A stretch of 64,000 nt of DNA from Ectothiorhodospira shaposhnikovii (GCF_016584105.1 NZ_NRSM01000003.1:117623-181622), one strand, 5' to 3'; shown: positions 8,403 through 20,456, numbered from the stretch's first letter. Notes: a model not told the origin generated them from the sequence alone. Numbers and translations are program-made.

Positions 8403-10346
8403 TTACTTGTTCAGGCGGCTGTCGATCAGCACGTTCACCACTTCCGGGTCGGCCAGGGTGGAGGTGTCACCCAGGTTCTCCAGTTCGTTGGCGGCGATCT
8501 TGCGCAGGATGCGGCGCATGATCTTGCCCGAACGGGTCTTGGGCAGGCCGGGGGCGAACTGGATCAGGTTGATCTTGGCGATCGGACCGATCTCGTTGCG
8601 CACCAGTTTCACCAGTTCATCGGCCAGCTCCTTGCTGCCTTCCTCGCCCGCCATGAGAGTGACATAGGCATAGATGCCCTGACCGGTGATGTCGTGGGGG
8701 TAGCCCACCACCGCGGCCTCGGCCACCTTGGGGTGCAGCACCAGGGCGGATTCGATCTCGGCGGTGCCCAGACGGTGTCCGGAAACATTGAGCACATCGT
8801 CCACGCGACCGGTGATCCAGTAATAACCGTCCTCGTCACGACGGGCGCCGTCACCGGTGAAGTAGAGACCTGGGTACATCTTGAAGTAGGTCTCGACGAA
8901 GCGCTTGTGATCACCCCACAGGCTGCGCATCATGCTCGGCCAGGGGTTTCTGATGCACAGGTTGCCTTCCGCCGGGGTCTCGGTGATTTCGTTGCCCTGG
9001 TCGTCCACCAGCAGCGGCTCCACGCCGAAGAAGGGCTTGGTGGCTGAGCCGGGCTTCATGTCCACGGCGCCCGGCAGGTTGACGATCATGTGGGCGCCGG
9101 TTTCGGTCTGCCACCAGGTGTCGACGATGGGGCAGCGGCCGTCACCCACGACCCGGTGATACCATTCCCATGCCTCCGGGTTGATGGGTTCACCCACGGT
9201 GCCCAGCAGGCGCAGCGTGGAGCGCTTGTGCTTGGTGACGAATTCGTCGCCGGCGCCCATCAGCATACGGATGGCGGTGGGGGCGGTGTAGAAAGTGGCG
9301 ACGTTGTGCTTGTCGCACACCTGCCAGAAACGGCCATTGTCCGGGTAGTTGGGTACGCCTTCGAACATCAGGCTCTTGGCGCCGTTGGCCAGCGGACCAT
9401 AGATGATGTAGCTGTGACCGGTGACCCAGCCCACATCGGCGGTGCACCAGTAGACTTCTCCGTCCTTGTAGTCGAACACCAGCTTGTGGGTCATGGCCGC
9501 CTGCAGCAGGTAGCCGCCGGTGGTGTGCATGACGCCCTTGGGTTTGCCGGTGGAGCCGGAGGTGTAGAGGATGAACAGCGGATCTTCGGCATCCATCGGC
9601 TCGGCGGGGCAGTCGGCGCTGGCGGCGGCCACTTCCTCGTGGTACCACACGTCACGGCCTTCCTTCCATTCCACCGGCTCGCCGCCGCGCTTGACTACCA
9701 CCATGGTGGTGATGGTGGGGCACTGGGCGGCTGCTTTGTCGGCGTTGCCCTTCAGGGGCACCTTGCGTCCGCCACGCAGGCTCTGGTCGGAGGTGATGAT
9801 GACCTTGGCCTCGGCGTCCTGGATGCGGTCGCGCAGGGCGTCGGGAGAGAAGCCGCCGAACACGATGGAGTGCACGGCACCGATGCGGGCACAGGCCAGC
9901 ATGGCCACGGCGGCCTCCGGGATCATGGGCAGGTAGATGGAGACCCGGTCACCCTTGCTCACACCCTTGGACTTGAGCACGTTGGCGAATTTGCAGACCT
10001 CAGCGTGCAGTTCCCGGTAGGTGATGGTGCGATCTTCGGACGGGTCGTCGCCTTCCCAGATGATGGCGGCCTGATCGCCCCGGGTGTCCAGGTGACGGTC
10101 CAGGCAGTTGTGGGCCACGTTCAGCTTGCCGCCCTTGAACCAGGTGACCCGGGCTTCGCCATTAAAGCTGCCTTCCAGCACGGAATCCCAGGGCTGGAAC
10201 CAGTCAAGGTAGGTTTTTGCCTGCTCGGCCCAGAAGCCATCGGGATCCTGCACCGACCGGCGGTACATGGACTCGTACTGTTCCAGGTTGACGTGGGCGC
10301 TGGCGGCAAAATCTTTCGGTACTTCGTGAATCTTCACTTCCGACAT
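8403..10346 (-). CDS. acs: Acetyl-CoA synthetase (AMP-forming)
   Basis: Acs activates acetate to acetyl-CoA via acetyl-AMP, the high-affinity acetate assimilation route. At 647 residues it has the normal length. Visible motifs include the P-loop-like [11 protein letters not shown], the adenylate motif [11 protein letters not shown] and the C-terminal [11 protein letters not shown], whose lysine is the conserved acetylation target. A strong ribosome-binding site (GAGGAGGAA) precedes the ATG. It is the last gene of the minus-strand acetate cluster, about 200 bases after a DUF294 gene, and probably has its own promoter in that gap. Confidence 0.97.
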   Translation of the reverse strand: MSEVKIHEVPKDFAASAHVNLEQYESMYRRSVQDPDGFWAEQAKTYLDWFQPWDSVLEGSFNGEARVTWFKGGKLNVAHNCLDRHLDTRGDQAAIIWEGDDPSEDRTITYRELHAEVCKFANVLKSKGVSKGDRVSIYLPMIPEAAVAMLACARIGAVHSIVFGGFSPDALRDRIQDAEAKVIITSDQSLRGGRKVPLKGNADKAAAQCPTITTMVVVKRGGEPVEWKEGRDVWYHEEVAAASADCPAEPMDAEDPLFILYTSGSTGKPKGVMHTTGGYLLQAAMTHKLVFDYKDGEVYWCTADVGWVTGHSYIIYGPLANGAKSLMFEGVPNYPDNGRFWQVCDKHNVATFYTAPTAIRMLMGAGDEFVTKHKRSTLRLLGTVGEPINPEAWEWYHRVVGDGRCPIVDTWWQTETGAHMIVNLPGAVDMKPGSATKPFFGVEPLLVDDQGNEITETPAEGNLCIRNPWPSMMRSLWGDHKRFVETYFKMYPGLYFTGDGARRDEDGYYWITGRVDDVLNVSGHRLGTAEIESALVLHPKVAEAAVVGYPHDITGQGIYAYVTLMAGEEGSKELADELVKLVRNEIGPIAKINLIQFAPGLPKTRSGKIMRRILRKIAANELENLGDTSTLADPEVVNVLIDSRLNK

Positions 10347-10551
10347 GGGTTCCTCCTCAAAAAGACATTTGAAACGTTGCCAACCACGTTCGGGGTCGGC
10401 GGAAATCCTGTTCCCGGGTCTCTATGGACTGTGTTGCCTGTGTCTTGTCGCTGTGCGTTGGGCCTGGATGCCTGGTTCCTGTCATGGCCGAATTTATTCC
10501 AGAATAACCCGGGCTTATCATTGCTGCCACATTCCTGTGCAAATCCGCACC

Positions 10552-11592
10552 TTATTGGAGCAGGAACCCTGCGACCCTGCGTCCCGTCGTACTCTGAATG
10601 ACTCGCACCACCTTGAATGCCTCCCGTAGCCGTCGCCTGTCTTCCTGGGAAAGGAGGCCGATATCAAGCCTGTTGTCCGCTTTCCGGCCCTGTTCCAGGC
10701 AACGTACCTGATGCCGGGCGCGCATCAAGGTCATGCAATCCCAGGCCGCCGTCAGATCACGTCCGCCGGATTCGCTCAGCCGACCGCTGGAGACGGCCGC
10801 CTGGATGCGATCCCGGGTACCCAGCACCATCACTCCGTCTGCCAGGGCCAGCAGACGGGCCAGACCGACGATGGGCAGGATGCCGACCTGCTTGATGTTC
10901 ATTACCGGCGGCCGCCGGGTAAACCGCCACAGACGGCCGCCGGGCAGCCATTGGGGCGGTCGGTCATGCAGGGCCTCCACGGCCAGCGCCGCCATGAATC
11001 CGGCGCTATGCCGGGTCAGGGTCAGAACACGGCGGCGCAGGCGTTCCAGCAGTGCGTCTTCACCGTGAATGCAGCGCAGATCCAGGAAGTTCTGTGCCAG
11101 CATCACGGATTTTCGTTCCGGTTGTTCGATCCATCCCTTGAAATTCCGCTCCCACTGGTCCAGTGGCTGACGCCATTCCGGGTTGCGGGCCATCACCTCA
11201 CCCGAGCAGAGGACGAACCCGCAGGCATCCAGCCCCGTGGTGACCTGTTCCGCCAACTGTTCGAAATACCCGAAGACCTCCCTGTCTGCAGTCCCGGACA
11301 GGATCAGGGCGTTGTCCTGATCCGTATGTACGGTCTGCTCCCTTCGTCCCTGTGATCCGCTGGCCACCCAGGCATAGGCCATGGGGGGCTTGCCCAGGGA
11401 GTCCTCCGCCAGCCGGATGAAACGCTGCGTGAAGGCATCCGCCAGGTCCGAGATGGCATGGCCCAGCGCGTTGGCATCCGTGCCGTCGCGGATCAGCCGG
11501 ATCTGCAGTGCCGGGAGCCGGCTGCCCAGTTGCTCAAGGTCGCTTCGTCCATCAGCCTCGTTCACCTGGCTGATCAGCGTTTTGACATCCAT
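10552..11592 (-). CDS. DUF294-type putative nucleotidyltransferase, without CBS or cNMP domains
   Basis: A 346-residue protein with the DUF294 nucleotidyltransferase core: WVASGSQGRREQTVHTDQDNAL matches the GS-x-x-R-x-E...D-x-D pattern of GlnD-like enzymes. A DUF294 C-terminal helical domain follows. It is a shortened relative of the 645-residue protein at 14096-16033, lacking the cyclic-nucleotide and CBS domains. The ATG at 11592 (MDVKTLIS) is preferred; the frame is open 48 bases further. Family members are recurrently adjacent to acs and acetate symporters, and their substrate is unknown. It sits between the symporter genes and acs. Confidence 0.82.
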   Translation of the reverse strand: MDVKTLISQVNEADGRSDLEQLGSRLPALQIRLIRDGTDANALGHAISDLADAFTQRFIRLAEDSLGKPPMAYAWVASGSQGRREQTVHTDQDNALILSGTADREVFGYFEQLAEQVTTGLDACGFVLCSGEVMARNPEWRQPLDQWERNFKGWIEQPERKSVMLAQNFLDLRCIHGEDALLERLRRRVLTLTRHSAGFMAALAVEALHDRPPQWLPGGRLWRFTRRPPVMNIKQVGILPIVGLARLLALADGVMVLGTRDRIQAAVSSGRLSESGGRDLTAAWDCMTLMRARHQVRCLEQGRKADNRLDIGLLSQEDRRRLREAFKVVRVIQSTTGRRVAGFLLQ

Positions 11593-11751
11593 CCGTTTCG
11601 TCTTCCGGGCCGGTACGGGAAAGCCCCATATCATGCCCATCCAACGTCATTCTGGCCATCGGCACGGCCAGGCCCCTGACAAGCAGTCTGTGCTGGTATC
11701 ACGCGTTTCCGAATGGCGCCAGCACAGACATCTTGACCCGGTGGTGTAAGA

Positions 11752-11775
11752 GGGGACCCGCTTGTGCGGGTCCCC
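11752..11775 (-). terminator. Hairpin after the symporter gene
   Basis: A perfect 10-bp GC-rich inverted repeat (11752-11761 against 11766-11775, loop TTGT) lies 12 bases beyond the stop of the symporter gene. On the minus strand it is followed by TCTTA rather than a long U-tract, so it may only attenuate transcription. A second inverted repeat (11687-11696 against 11719-11728) follows further along. Confidence 0.6.
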
Positions 11776-11787
11776 GGTTGGTGAAAA

Positions 11788-13554
11788 TCAGGCGGTGTCG
11801 GCGCGCGGTACGCGCACGCTTTCCACCAGGGCCTGGATTTCCTTCGGCGGCGGTGCCGTCAGCTTGCAGACGATCATTGCCACAGCCACGTTCAGAACCG
11901 CACCGATGGTGCCGAAGCCCTGGGGCGAAATGCCCATGATCCAGCCGCTGGCGTTGTCAGGCAGCATGGCCGTGCCCGGAATGAAGAACCAGCCCTTGTA
12001 CATGAAGATGTAGATCAGGGTGGTGAACAGACCGGTGAGCATGCCGGCGATGGCGCCTTCCTTGTTCATCCGCTTGTAGAAGATGCCCATCATGAGCACG
12101 GGGAACAGGGAGGATGCCGCCAGACCGAAGGCCAGTGCCACCACCTCGGCCGCAAAGCCCGGTGGATTGAGCCCCAGGTAACCGGCCAGGAGGATGGCTG
12201 CCGCCATGGAGATGCGTCCCGCCATGAGCTCGTTCTTTTCCGAGATCTTGGGCATGAACACCCCCTTGAGCAGGTCGTGGGAGATGGCCGAGGAGATGGC
12301 CAGCAACAGACCCGCCGCAGTGGACAGGGCCGCCGCGATACCCCCGGCCGCCACCAGCGCGATCACCCAGTTGGGCAGGCTGGCGATTTCCGGGTTGGCA
12401 AGCACCATGATGTCGCGGTCCAGACGCACCAGTTCATTGCCCTGCAGGTCGTCCTGGCCTGCAAAGGCAGGTGGGTTGTTCTGGTTGTAGTACTGGATGC
12501 GGCCGTCATTGTTCTTGTCTTCGAACACCAGCAGGCCGGTGTTTTCCCAGGTACGCATCCAGTCCGGACGCTCGTCGTAGACCATGGCTTCGCTGGTGTT
12601 GCCCACACCGCCGGGGTAGAGGGTGTTCACCAGGTTGTACATGGCCATGGCACCCACGGCCGGAGCGGTGGTGTAGAGCAGGGCGATGAAGATCAGGGCC
12701 CAGCCGGCGGACTTGCGGGCGTCGCGCACGCGGGGGACGGTGAAGAAACGGATGATGACGTGGGGCAGACCGGCGGTACCGATCATCAGCGCCATGGTCA
12801 GCAGGAACATGTTGAGGGTACTGAAGCTGGCGTTGGTGGTGTACTCGGCAAAGCCCAGATCCACCATCATGCCGTTCAGGGCGTCGAGCAGGTAACGGCT
12901 GTCGTCACCGGAGAGGGTGGCGCCCAGGCCGGTCTGGGGCAGGAAGTGGCCGGTGAGCTGGATGGAGATGAACACCGCGGGCACGGTGTAGGCAAAGATC
13001 AGCACCACGTACTGGGCGATCTGGGTGTAGGTGATCCCCTTCATGCCGCCGAGCACCGCGTACACGAACACGATGCTCATGCCGGCGACCAGACCCCAGA
13101 GGATGTCCACTTCCAGGAAGCGCGAGAAGGCGATACCCACGCCGCGCATCTGCCCGATCACGTAAGTGATGGAGATGATGAGCAGGCAGATCACCGCCAC
13201 AATGCGAGCGCCGTTGGAGTAGAAGCGATCACCCACGAACTGGGGCACCGTGAACTTGCCGAACTTGCGCAGGTACGGTGCCAGCAGCAGGGCCATCAGC
13301 ACGTAGCCGCCGGTCCAGCCCATCAGGTAGACCGAGCCGCTGTAGCCCAAAAATGCGATCAGGCCCGCCATGGAGATGAAGGAGGCCGCGGACATCCAGT
13401 CGGCCGCCGTGGCCATGCCGTTGGCGATCGGATTGACGCCCTTGCCGGCCACGTAGAATTCCCCGGTGCTGCCTGCCCGGGCCCAGATGGCGATGCCTAT
13501 ATACAGCGCAAAGGTGGCACCGACCACCAGGTAGATCATTACTTTAAGATCCAT
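11788..13554 (-). CDS. Na+:solute symporter large subunit (SSS/SLC5, VC_2705-type, ActP-like; probable acetate uptake)
   Basis: A 588-residue integral membrane protein of the solute:sodium symporter family. Hydrophobic segments run through most of the sequence, with SSS signatures such as GKGVNPIANGMATAADWMSA near the N-terminus and ALSTAAGLLLAISSAISHD in the second half. An unusual hydrophilic insertion around residues 315-375 (NNDGRIQYYNQNNPP) is typical of the VC_2705 subgroup. It is paired with the DUF4212 small subunit 21 bases upstream. Its position beside acs and an SLC5-type sensor kinase suggests acetate or another short carboxylate as substrate; this is inferred from context. Confidence 0.9.
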   Translation of the reverse strand: MDLKVMIYLVVGATFALYIGIAIWARAGSTGEFYVAGKGVNPIANGMATAADWMSAASFISMAGLIAFLGYSGSVYLMGWTGGYVLMALLLAPYLRKFGKFTVPQFVGDRFYSNGARIVAVICLLIISITYVIGQMRGVGIAFSRFLEVDILWGLVAGMSIVFVYAVLGGMKGITYTQIAQYVVLIFAYTVPAVFISIQLTGHFLPQTGLGATLSGDDSRYLLDALNGMMVDLGFAEYTTNASFSTLNMFLLTMALMIGTAGLPHVIIRFFTVPRVRDARKSAGWALIFIALLYTTAPAVGAMAMYNLVNTLYPGGVGNTSEAMVYDERPDWMRTWENTGLLVFEDKNNDGRIQYYNQNNPPAFAGQDDLQGNELVRLDRDIMVLANPEIASLPNWVIALVAAGGIAAALSTAAGLLLAISSAISHDLLKGVFMPKISEKNELMAGRISMAAAILLAGYLGLNPPGFAAEVVALAFGLAASSLFPVLMMGIFYKRMNKEGAIAGMLTGLFTTLIYIFMYKGWFFIPGTAMLPDNASGWIMGISPQGFGTIGAVLNVAVAMIVCKLTAPPPKEIQALVESVRVPRADTA

Positions 13555-13575
13555 AGGATTATCCCCCAGTCGTTA

Positions 13576-13938
13576 TCATTCTTCGTGGACGTCGAACTTC
13601 TTGTCCAGGCGGTTCATCCACCAGGCGTAGAAGAAGATCAGTACCAGGAAGGTGTAGATGGAGCCCTGCTGGGCCATCCAGAAGCCCAGCGGATAACCAC
13701 CGATGGACATGGTGTTGAGCGCGTCCACCATGAAGATGGGCAGCAGGTAGCCGGCGATGAACCACACCCCCAGACACCAGCCGAGGATGCTCAGATTGGC
13801 TTTCCAGTAAGCGCTTCTCTGATCCTCCAGAGTGCCGGCGGAAGCCAGGGTCTGGCGGATCTGCTCCTTGGTCCTGTCACTGATGCTGGATTCTTCCGCC
13901 AGGATCTTTTTGAGAAGATCTCTCATTTTTTCACTCAT
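13576..13938 (-). CDS. DUF4212 small subunit of the Na+:solute symporter
   Basis: A 120-residue protein with two predicted membrane helices (LSILGWCLGVWFIAGYLLPI and IYTFLVLIFFYAWWMN). DUF4212 proteins are the obligate small partners of VC_2705-type symporters. A good ribosome-binding site (GGAGGAG) precedes the ATG at 13938. The hydrophilic N-terminal half (SEKMRDLLKKILAEESS) is predicted helical. It is cotranscribed with the large subunit 21 bases downstream. Confidence 0.9.
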   Translation of the reverse strand: MSEKMRDLLKKILAEESSISDRTKEQIRQTLASAGTLEDQRSAYWKANLSILGWCLGVWFIAGYLLPIFMVDALNTMSIGGYPLGFWMAQQGSIYTFLVLIFFYAWWMNRLDKKFDVHEE

Positions 13939-14095
13939 AACTGACTCCTCCGATCAAATCGGTTTGCCGGGTAATGGTCGGACTGCATTTGTCTTGCCTC
14001 CATCTTGAATGCATGAATCAAGGGGCTTGTGTCCCTGTCCTGTTGCGGGTGATGGGCTCTGTATTCCCTTGGGCCCGGGTTCTGCCCTGATGTCC

Positions 14096-16033
14096 TTACA
14101 GCTGATATTCCAGCGCCAGGCGCGACTGCAGCTTGCGGATCTGCCGGAAGGATTCCTTGAGGATCCGCTGCTCCAGTTCGTCCAGACGCTCGGGGTTGAT
14201 GAAATTGCTCAGGGGCTGGCCGGCCTGGGCCTGCTCATGGTGATTGCGCATGCGCAGCAGCAGGATGTAGTGGTAGGCATTGAGCCAGGCCGCCACGTCT
14301 TCCCGCTTCATCACCCCGGCCTCGGCACAGGCCTCGAAACGGCGTGTGGTGTTGCTGTCGGGCATCTCCAGTGCCAGGGCGAAGATGCGGGCCACGTCCA
14401 CGAAGGGAGTGGTGCCGTTGACCTTGAGATCCAGGCTGCGCGGATGACGGGCGCCGCCTGAACTCACCTTGAAGTCGCCGAACAGCCCCAGCGGGGGGCG
14501 CAGGCGCAGGGCGTTTTCCGCCATCTGGCGGCGGAAACGGCTGTTCTGGGAAGTCTTTTCCAGGAACCAGGCCCGCAGTCCGGCGCCCGGTTGCTCGCCG
14601 CCGTAGAGCACCCGGAAATCAAAGTAGATATTGGCCTTGAGTAGATGCTCGGGAGTGCCCTGGTCGATCCAGCGGGAGAAACGGGCACGCCATTCCTCCA
14701 GGCTCAGGCAGCATTCCGGATTGTTGGCCATGACCCGCCCCCGGCACAGGGGGAAGCCGCAGATCCGCAGGGCTTCGTTGATCTGTTCCGCCAGGGGCAG
14801 CAGCCGGGCGCGGATCTGGTCCGGGCTCATGCCGTCCTGGGGCAGGAACAGCATGCCGTTGTCCTGGTCGGTCTTGAGGGTCTGTTCCTGGCGGCCCTCA
14901 CTGCCGAAGGAGAGCCAGTCGAACTCGGGGATGTCGCCGTCGGCCTCGTGCAGGCAGAGGGTGATGATGCGGCGGGTGAGCTGGTCATTGAGCATGGCGA
15001 TGATCTGGGTGATCTGATCCACCCGCACGCCCTGGGCAATCATCTGGCCGATCAGCAGGTGCACGTCGGTGCCCAGGCGGGCCAGGGCATTGACGTCCTC
15101 GGCCTGGCTCATGGAGCGGCTCAGGTTGGCCAGGCTGACCCGCTGCAGGGAGAACAGGTCGCCCTCGGAGATCACGCCCCGCAGCCGGCCCCGGTCGACA
15201 ATGCACAGGTGATGGAAGCCGTGGCTGGCCATCAGCATGGCGGCCTCGAAGGCAAAGGCGCTGGAGGGCAGGGTGACCGGATCGGGGGTCATCACCGCGC
15301 TGATGGGCTGATCCAGGCCGATCCCGGGCAGGGCCACCCGCTTGAGCAGGTCGTGCAGGGTGAAGACGCCCAGGGGTCTTTGCTCGTCATCGGTGACGAT
15401 GATGCTGCCGATGCGTTCGTCCTGCATGGCCTGCAGGGCCTGACGAATGGAGGCGTCGGGCCGAAAGGTGACGGGCTCACGCTGGAGGCGTTCACCGACG
15501 GTGGTGTTGAGGGAGGTGTCGCCGCCCAGCCCCGAGGCGGTGCTGAACTGCACGTGGCGTTGCACCGTGTCCAGCAGACTGGCCAGACGCCGGGTACAGA
15601 AGTCGTGGAATTCGGGGCACATCTTGAGCAGATGGTTGAAGTCGTCCCGGTCCATCTCGAAGCAGAAGGTATCCTCGGCGGCCCGGTAGCGGGTCTTCAC
15701 CGGCCGGCGGGCCAGCAGGGCACCGATGGGAAAGCATTCCCCCGGGGCCAGCACCCAGGCGGTGCTGACGGGGTTGCCGTTGGGGTCCAGGGATTCCCCC
15801 AGCACCCGGCCCTGCTTGACGATGAAGAAACGGTCTGCGGGCCCGGACTTGGGGTTCAGGATCTGCTCGTCACGGGTGTAGAAGACCAGACGCAGGCGCT
15901 TGGCGAGGAATTCCAGATGGACCGGGTCCATCCGGGTAAAGGGCTCGTGGCGGCCCAGGAATTCCATCACGGGGATGAGGACACCCCGCTGCCGGTCTGC
16001 GCTGTTGCCTGGATCTGTCTGCATGGTGTCCAT
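14096..16033 (-). CDS. cNMP-binding / CBS-pair / DUF294 nucleotidyltransferase protein
   Basis: A 645-residue multidomain signalling protein. Its order is a cyclic-nucleotide-binding-like domain (about 30-140, with VKQGRVLGES), a CBS pair (about 175-300, with DERIGSIIVTD and ASHGFHHLCIVD), a DUF294 nucleotidyltransferase core (FGSEGRQEQTLKTDQDNGM) and a helical DUF294 C-terminal domain. The architecture resembles GlnD-like sensors that read adenylate or cyclic nucleotides, but no substrate has been established that I know of. It lies between the response-regulator gene and the symporter pair, so a role in tuning carboxylate uptake is likely. Its upstream region holds a striking double palindrome. 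Confidence 0.88.
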   Translation of the reverse strand: MDTMQTDPGNSADRQRGVLIPVMEFLGRHEPFTRMDPVHLEFLAKRLRLVFYTRDEQILNPKSGPADRFFIVKQGRVLGESLDPNGNPVSTAWVLAPGECFPIGALLARRPVKTRYRAAEDTFCFEMDRDDFNHLLKMCPEFHDFCTRRLASLLDTVQRHVQFSTASGLGGDTSLNTTVGERLQREPVTFRPDASIRQALQAMQDERIGSIIVTDDEQRPLGVFTLHDLLKRVALPGIGLDQPISAVMTPDPVTLPSSAFAFEAAMLMASHGFHHLCIVDRGRLRGVISEGDLFSLQRVSLANLSRSMSQAEDVNALARLGTDVHLLIGQMIAQGVRVDQITQIIAMLNDQLTRRIITLCLHEADGDIPEFDWLSFGSEGRQEQTLKTDQDNGMLFLPQDGMSPDQIRARLLPLAEQINEALRICGFPLCRGRVMANNPECCLSLEEWRARFSRWIDQGTPEHLLKANIYFDFRVLYGGEQPGAGLRAWFLEKTSQNSRFRRQMAENALRLRPPLGLFGDFKVSSGGARHPRSLDLKVNGTTPFVDVARIFALALEMPDSNTTRRFEACAEAGVMKREDVAAWLNAYHYILLLRMRNHHEQAQAGQPLSNFINPERLDELEQRILKESFRQIRKLQSRLALEYQL

Positions 16034-16082
16034 GGATGGCCGTGGTCTTGCCGGACATCAATGCAGAAGGTGTGCCAGGTAT

Positions 16083-16103
16083 TTGTTCCCTTTGGAAACA
16101 ACA
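16083..16103. promoter_or_regulatory. Imperfect palindrome upstream of the DUF294/CBS gene
   Basis: TTGTTCCC and GGAAACAA arms (one mismatch) flank TTT, about 50 bases upstream of the start at 16033. It could be an operator or part of the leader. I see no strong -10/-35 pair nearby. Confidence 0.3.
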
Positions 16104-16130
16104 GGTTGCAATGGGTGTGTGCGAGTCGCC

Positions 16131-16166
16131 TGTTACCTTGGGTAACGGATGTTACCCAAGGTAACA
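16131..16166. promoter_or_regulatory. Double palindrome, two tandem GTTACC-N3-GGTAAC sites, between the response regulator and the DUF294/CBS gene
   Basis: A perfect 16-bp inverted repeat (16131-16146 against 16151-16166, four-base centre GGAT) whose two arms are each palindromic: GTTACC-TTG-GGTAAC and GTTACC-CAA-GGTAAC. The pair is 8 bases after the response-regulator stop and about 100 bases upstream of the next gene. No U-run follows on the minus strand, so a tandem operator is more likely than a terminator. Confidence 0.6.
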
Positions 16167-16173
16167 TTCATGC

Positions 16174-17492
<1,319 letters not shown>

Positions 17493-17496
<4 letters not shown>

Positions 17497-20456
17497 GCCA
17501 GGGTCTCCTCTTCGACGGCCGGCAGCCGGATATGGAAGCGGGCCCCGCCTTCGGGCAGGTTGTCCGCGTAGACCATGCCGCCGTGGTCCTGAATGATGCT
17601 GTACACCACCGACAGCCCCAGACCGGTGCCTTCGCCCGGGGGCTTGGTGGTGAAGAAGGGTTCGAAGATCCGGTCGAGCACGGATTCCGGAATGCCGCTG
17701 CCCTCGTCCTCCACCTGGATCTCCACGCTGCCCAGGGCGTATTCACCCCGGATGACGATGCGGTCGCCGGGGCGGCCGGCCTGCAGGGCGTTGTTGATCA
17801 GGTTGACGAAGACCTGCAGCAGGCGCTGGGCGTTGCCCCGGGCGATGAGGGTGTCGGGTATTTCGTTGAGGCAGCGCATGTCGCGCCCGCTGTCGCTCAA
17901 CTGTACCAGATGGATGGCCTCGTCCACGCAGGCCCGCATGTTCACCGGGGCGGGCCGCATGCGGGGCACCTCGCCGCTATGACTGAAGGTGATCAGGGAC
18001 TGGACGATGTCATTGATGCGCCGGGTCTGTTCCAGGATCTGGCGGGAAGTCAGGTCCACCTCCGCGGGGTCTTTCTCATAACGCAGGTTCTGGGCCAGGG
18101 AGGCAATGCCGGTAAGCGGGTTGCCGATCTCGTGGGCCACCCCGGCGGCGAGCCGGCCGATGGAGGCCAGGCGGTCGTTGTGGGCCACCTCGCTTTCCAG
18201 ATTGTGCAGTTCCGTCAGATCCTCCACCAGTACCACCATTCCCCCCAGGCCATGGGCCACGGAACTGCCCAGCCCGGCGGACTCGATGGCGGCCTTGTGC
18301 AGGTTCAGCCGGCGCTGGCGGCCGTCCACGGTGAGCTGCAGCTTGTACAGGTGCCGGTCATCGCCGTTGATGAAGGTGCGCAGCACCCCGTCCCAGGGGT
18401 CCTTGAGTCCGTCCAGGGTCTGTCCCACCGCATAGGAGGAAGAAATGCCGGAGATGACAGCCATGGTGTTGTTCCAGATCAGAATGTCACCCCCCGAGGA
18501 AATGGAACAGACCCCCAGCGGCAGCTCGTGGAGTACCTGGCGGTGATAGCGACGCAGGGTGTCCAGCTCCGCCGCCAGTCCCTTGAGGCGCACGGTGGAG
18601 TGTTCCAATTGCTCCTCCACGAAGCGCAGGCTGTCCGCCAGGGCCACCTGGGTCTGGGGCGGGACTTCCAGGCGATTGTCCACGATCATGCGCGCCAGCA
18701 GCGGGCCCATCAGGCCGGAAAGGTTGCGTTCCAGCCGTGCCCGCAGCTTGCGCAGTTCGTTGGGGCGTTGTTCACGGGAGTCCAGCTTCAGGTCGCCCAG
18801 GGCGCGCTGGATCTCCAGGGCGGCGGTCTGCGGTCCGATCACCTGGGACAGGTTGGTGTGCAGCTGTTCCACGTTGCGAATCTCGCCATCGCCCAGCAAC
18901 CTGCTGGGGGTGAGCTGTTCCCGACGACAGCTCTGGGAGGCCTCCAGCTCTTCCCGGGTGGGACGGGTGAGCAGGGAGCCGGCGACGAACAGCAGGCTGT
19001 TGAGGGTCAGTGACCAGAAGGTGGAGAAGGCCCAGCGGTTTTCCTCCTCCGCACCCATCCAGCGCATCAGGTTGAAGTCCACCATGGGCAGACCGGAGTC
19101 GTGAATCAAGGGGATGATCAGGGCCAGCAGCCATACCAGGATACCGCCCATCAGTCCGGCGATGAAGCCCACCCGGTTGGCCCGCGGCCAGAACAGCAGG
19201 CCCAGGATGCCGGGCAGGAACTGGGCCACGGCGACGAAGGAGATGAGGCCGATCTGGGCCAGGCCCTGGTTGAATTCCAGCAGCCAGTAAAAGCCGTAAC
19301 CCATGCCGATGATGAGCAGTATCAGCACCCGGCGGCCCCACAACAGCCAGCCGTAGAGATTGTTCCGGGGCAGGGACTGCTGGCGGTAATGGGCCGGCAG
19401 GATCAGGTGATTCAGGCACATGGCGGCCAGGGCCAGGGTGGTGACGATCATCATGGCGCTGGCGGCGGAAATCCCGCCGATGAAGGTGAACAGGGCCAGC
19501 CAGCCCTGGTCCGCCGCCACCGGCAGTCCCAGCACGTAATAGTCTGGCGAGGTCTGCAGGTCGGTGGCCTGACCGGCCCAGAGGATCAGGGGAATGGGCA
19601 GGTTGAGCAGCAGCAGAAACAGGGGGAAGGCCCAGGTGGCCGTCTGCAGGGAGCGGGGGTTGATGTTCTCCACGAAGGTCATGTGGAACTGCCGCGGCAG
19701 CAGGAAGGCGGCGGCGAAGGACAGCAGCATGAGGGTCGTCCAGGGGCCTTCACGCACCGGCTCGTACAGGGCTTCCAGGGCTTCCGGGTGGGCGGTCAGC
19801 CATGCATCCAGTCCACCGAAACCGCCGAAGACCCCGAACAGGGCAAAGCCGCCCACGGCCAGCAGGGCCAGCAGCTTGACGGCGGACTCGAAGGCGATGG
19901 CCACCACCAGGCCCTCGTGCTTTTCCCGGGGGGTGATGTGGCGGGCGCCGAACAGGATCGCGAACAGCATCAGGGTGGCGCAAAAACCCAGGGCCAGCAG
20001 GTGAGGCGTATCCTGCCGGGTGAGCACGGAAACGGATTCCGTGACCGCCTTGATCTGCAGGGCGATGTAGGGAAGGATGCCCGCCAGCATGAACAGGGTG
20101 ACGATGACCCCGGTCCACTGGCTGCGATAGCGGAAGGCAAACAGGTCGGCCAGGGATGTGAGCTGATACTCCCGCACCAGGCGCAGCAGGGGCGCCAGCA
20201 GTAACGGCGCCAGCAGGAAGGCGAGGGTGACCCCAAGATAGATGGTGAGGAATTGATAGCCTTCGGTGTTGGCAAACCCCACGCTGCCGTAGAAGCTCCA
20301 TGAGGTGGCATAGACCCCCAGAGACAGGGTATAGACCAGCGGGTGGTGCACCAGCCGGCCCGGCAGCCAGCCCTTTTCCGCCGCATGGGCGATGAAGAAC
20401 AGCAGCGCCAGGTAGGCAACCCCGACCGCATAGAGCAGACCGATCTCAGAGATCAT
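17493..20456 (-). CDS. SLC5-type sensor histidine kinase, CbrA-like
   Basis: A 987-residue kinase with an N-terminal Na+/solute symporter-like module (about 13 hydrophobic segments to roughly residue 500), a STAC-like linker ([20 protein letters not shown]), a PAS-like segment ([14 protein letters not shown]) and HisKA/HATPase domains. The H-box is [13 protein letters not shown] and the ATP-lid region [22 protein letters not shown]. The ATG at 20456 is preferred because it overlaps the stop codon of the small ORF upstream. It forms a tight operon with the sigma-54 regulator. CbrA-like kinases sense nutrient status and can transport histidine; the ligand here is unknown, and acetate or a related carboxylate is suggested by the neighbours. 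Confidence 0.93.

Noticed and set aside
10486..10501. Possible sigma-54 promoter upstream of acs on the minus strand
   Set aside because: It has the GG-N10-GC spacing (TGG...CGGC) but little other match to TGGCAC-N5-TTGC; a chance match cannot be excluded.
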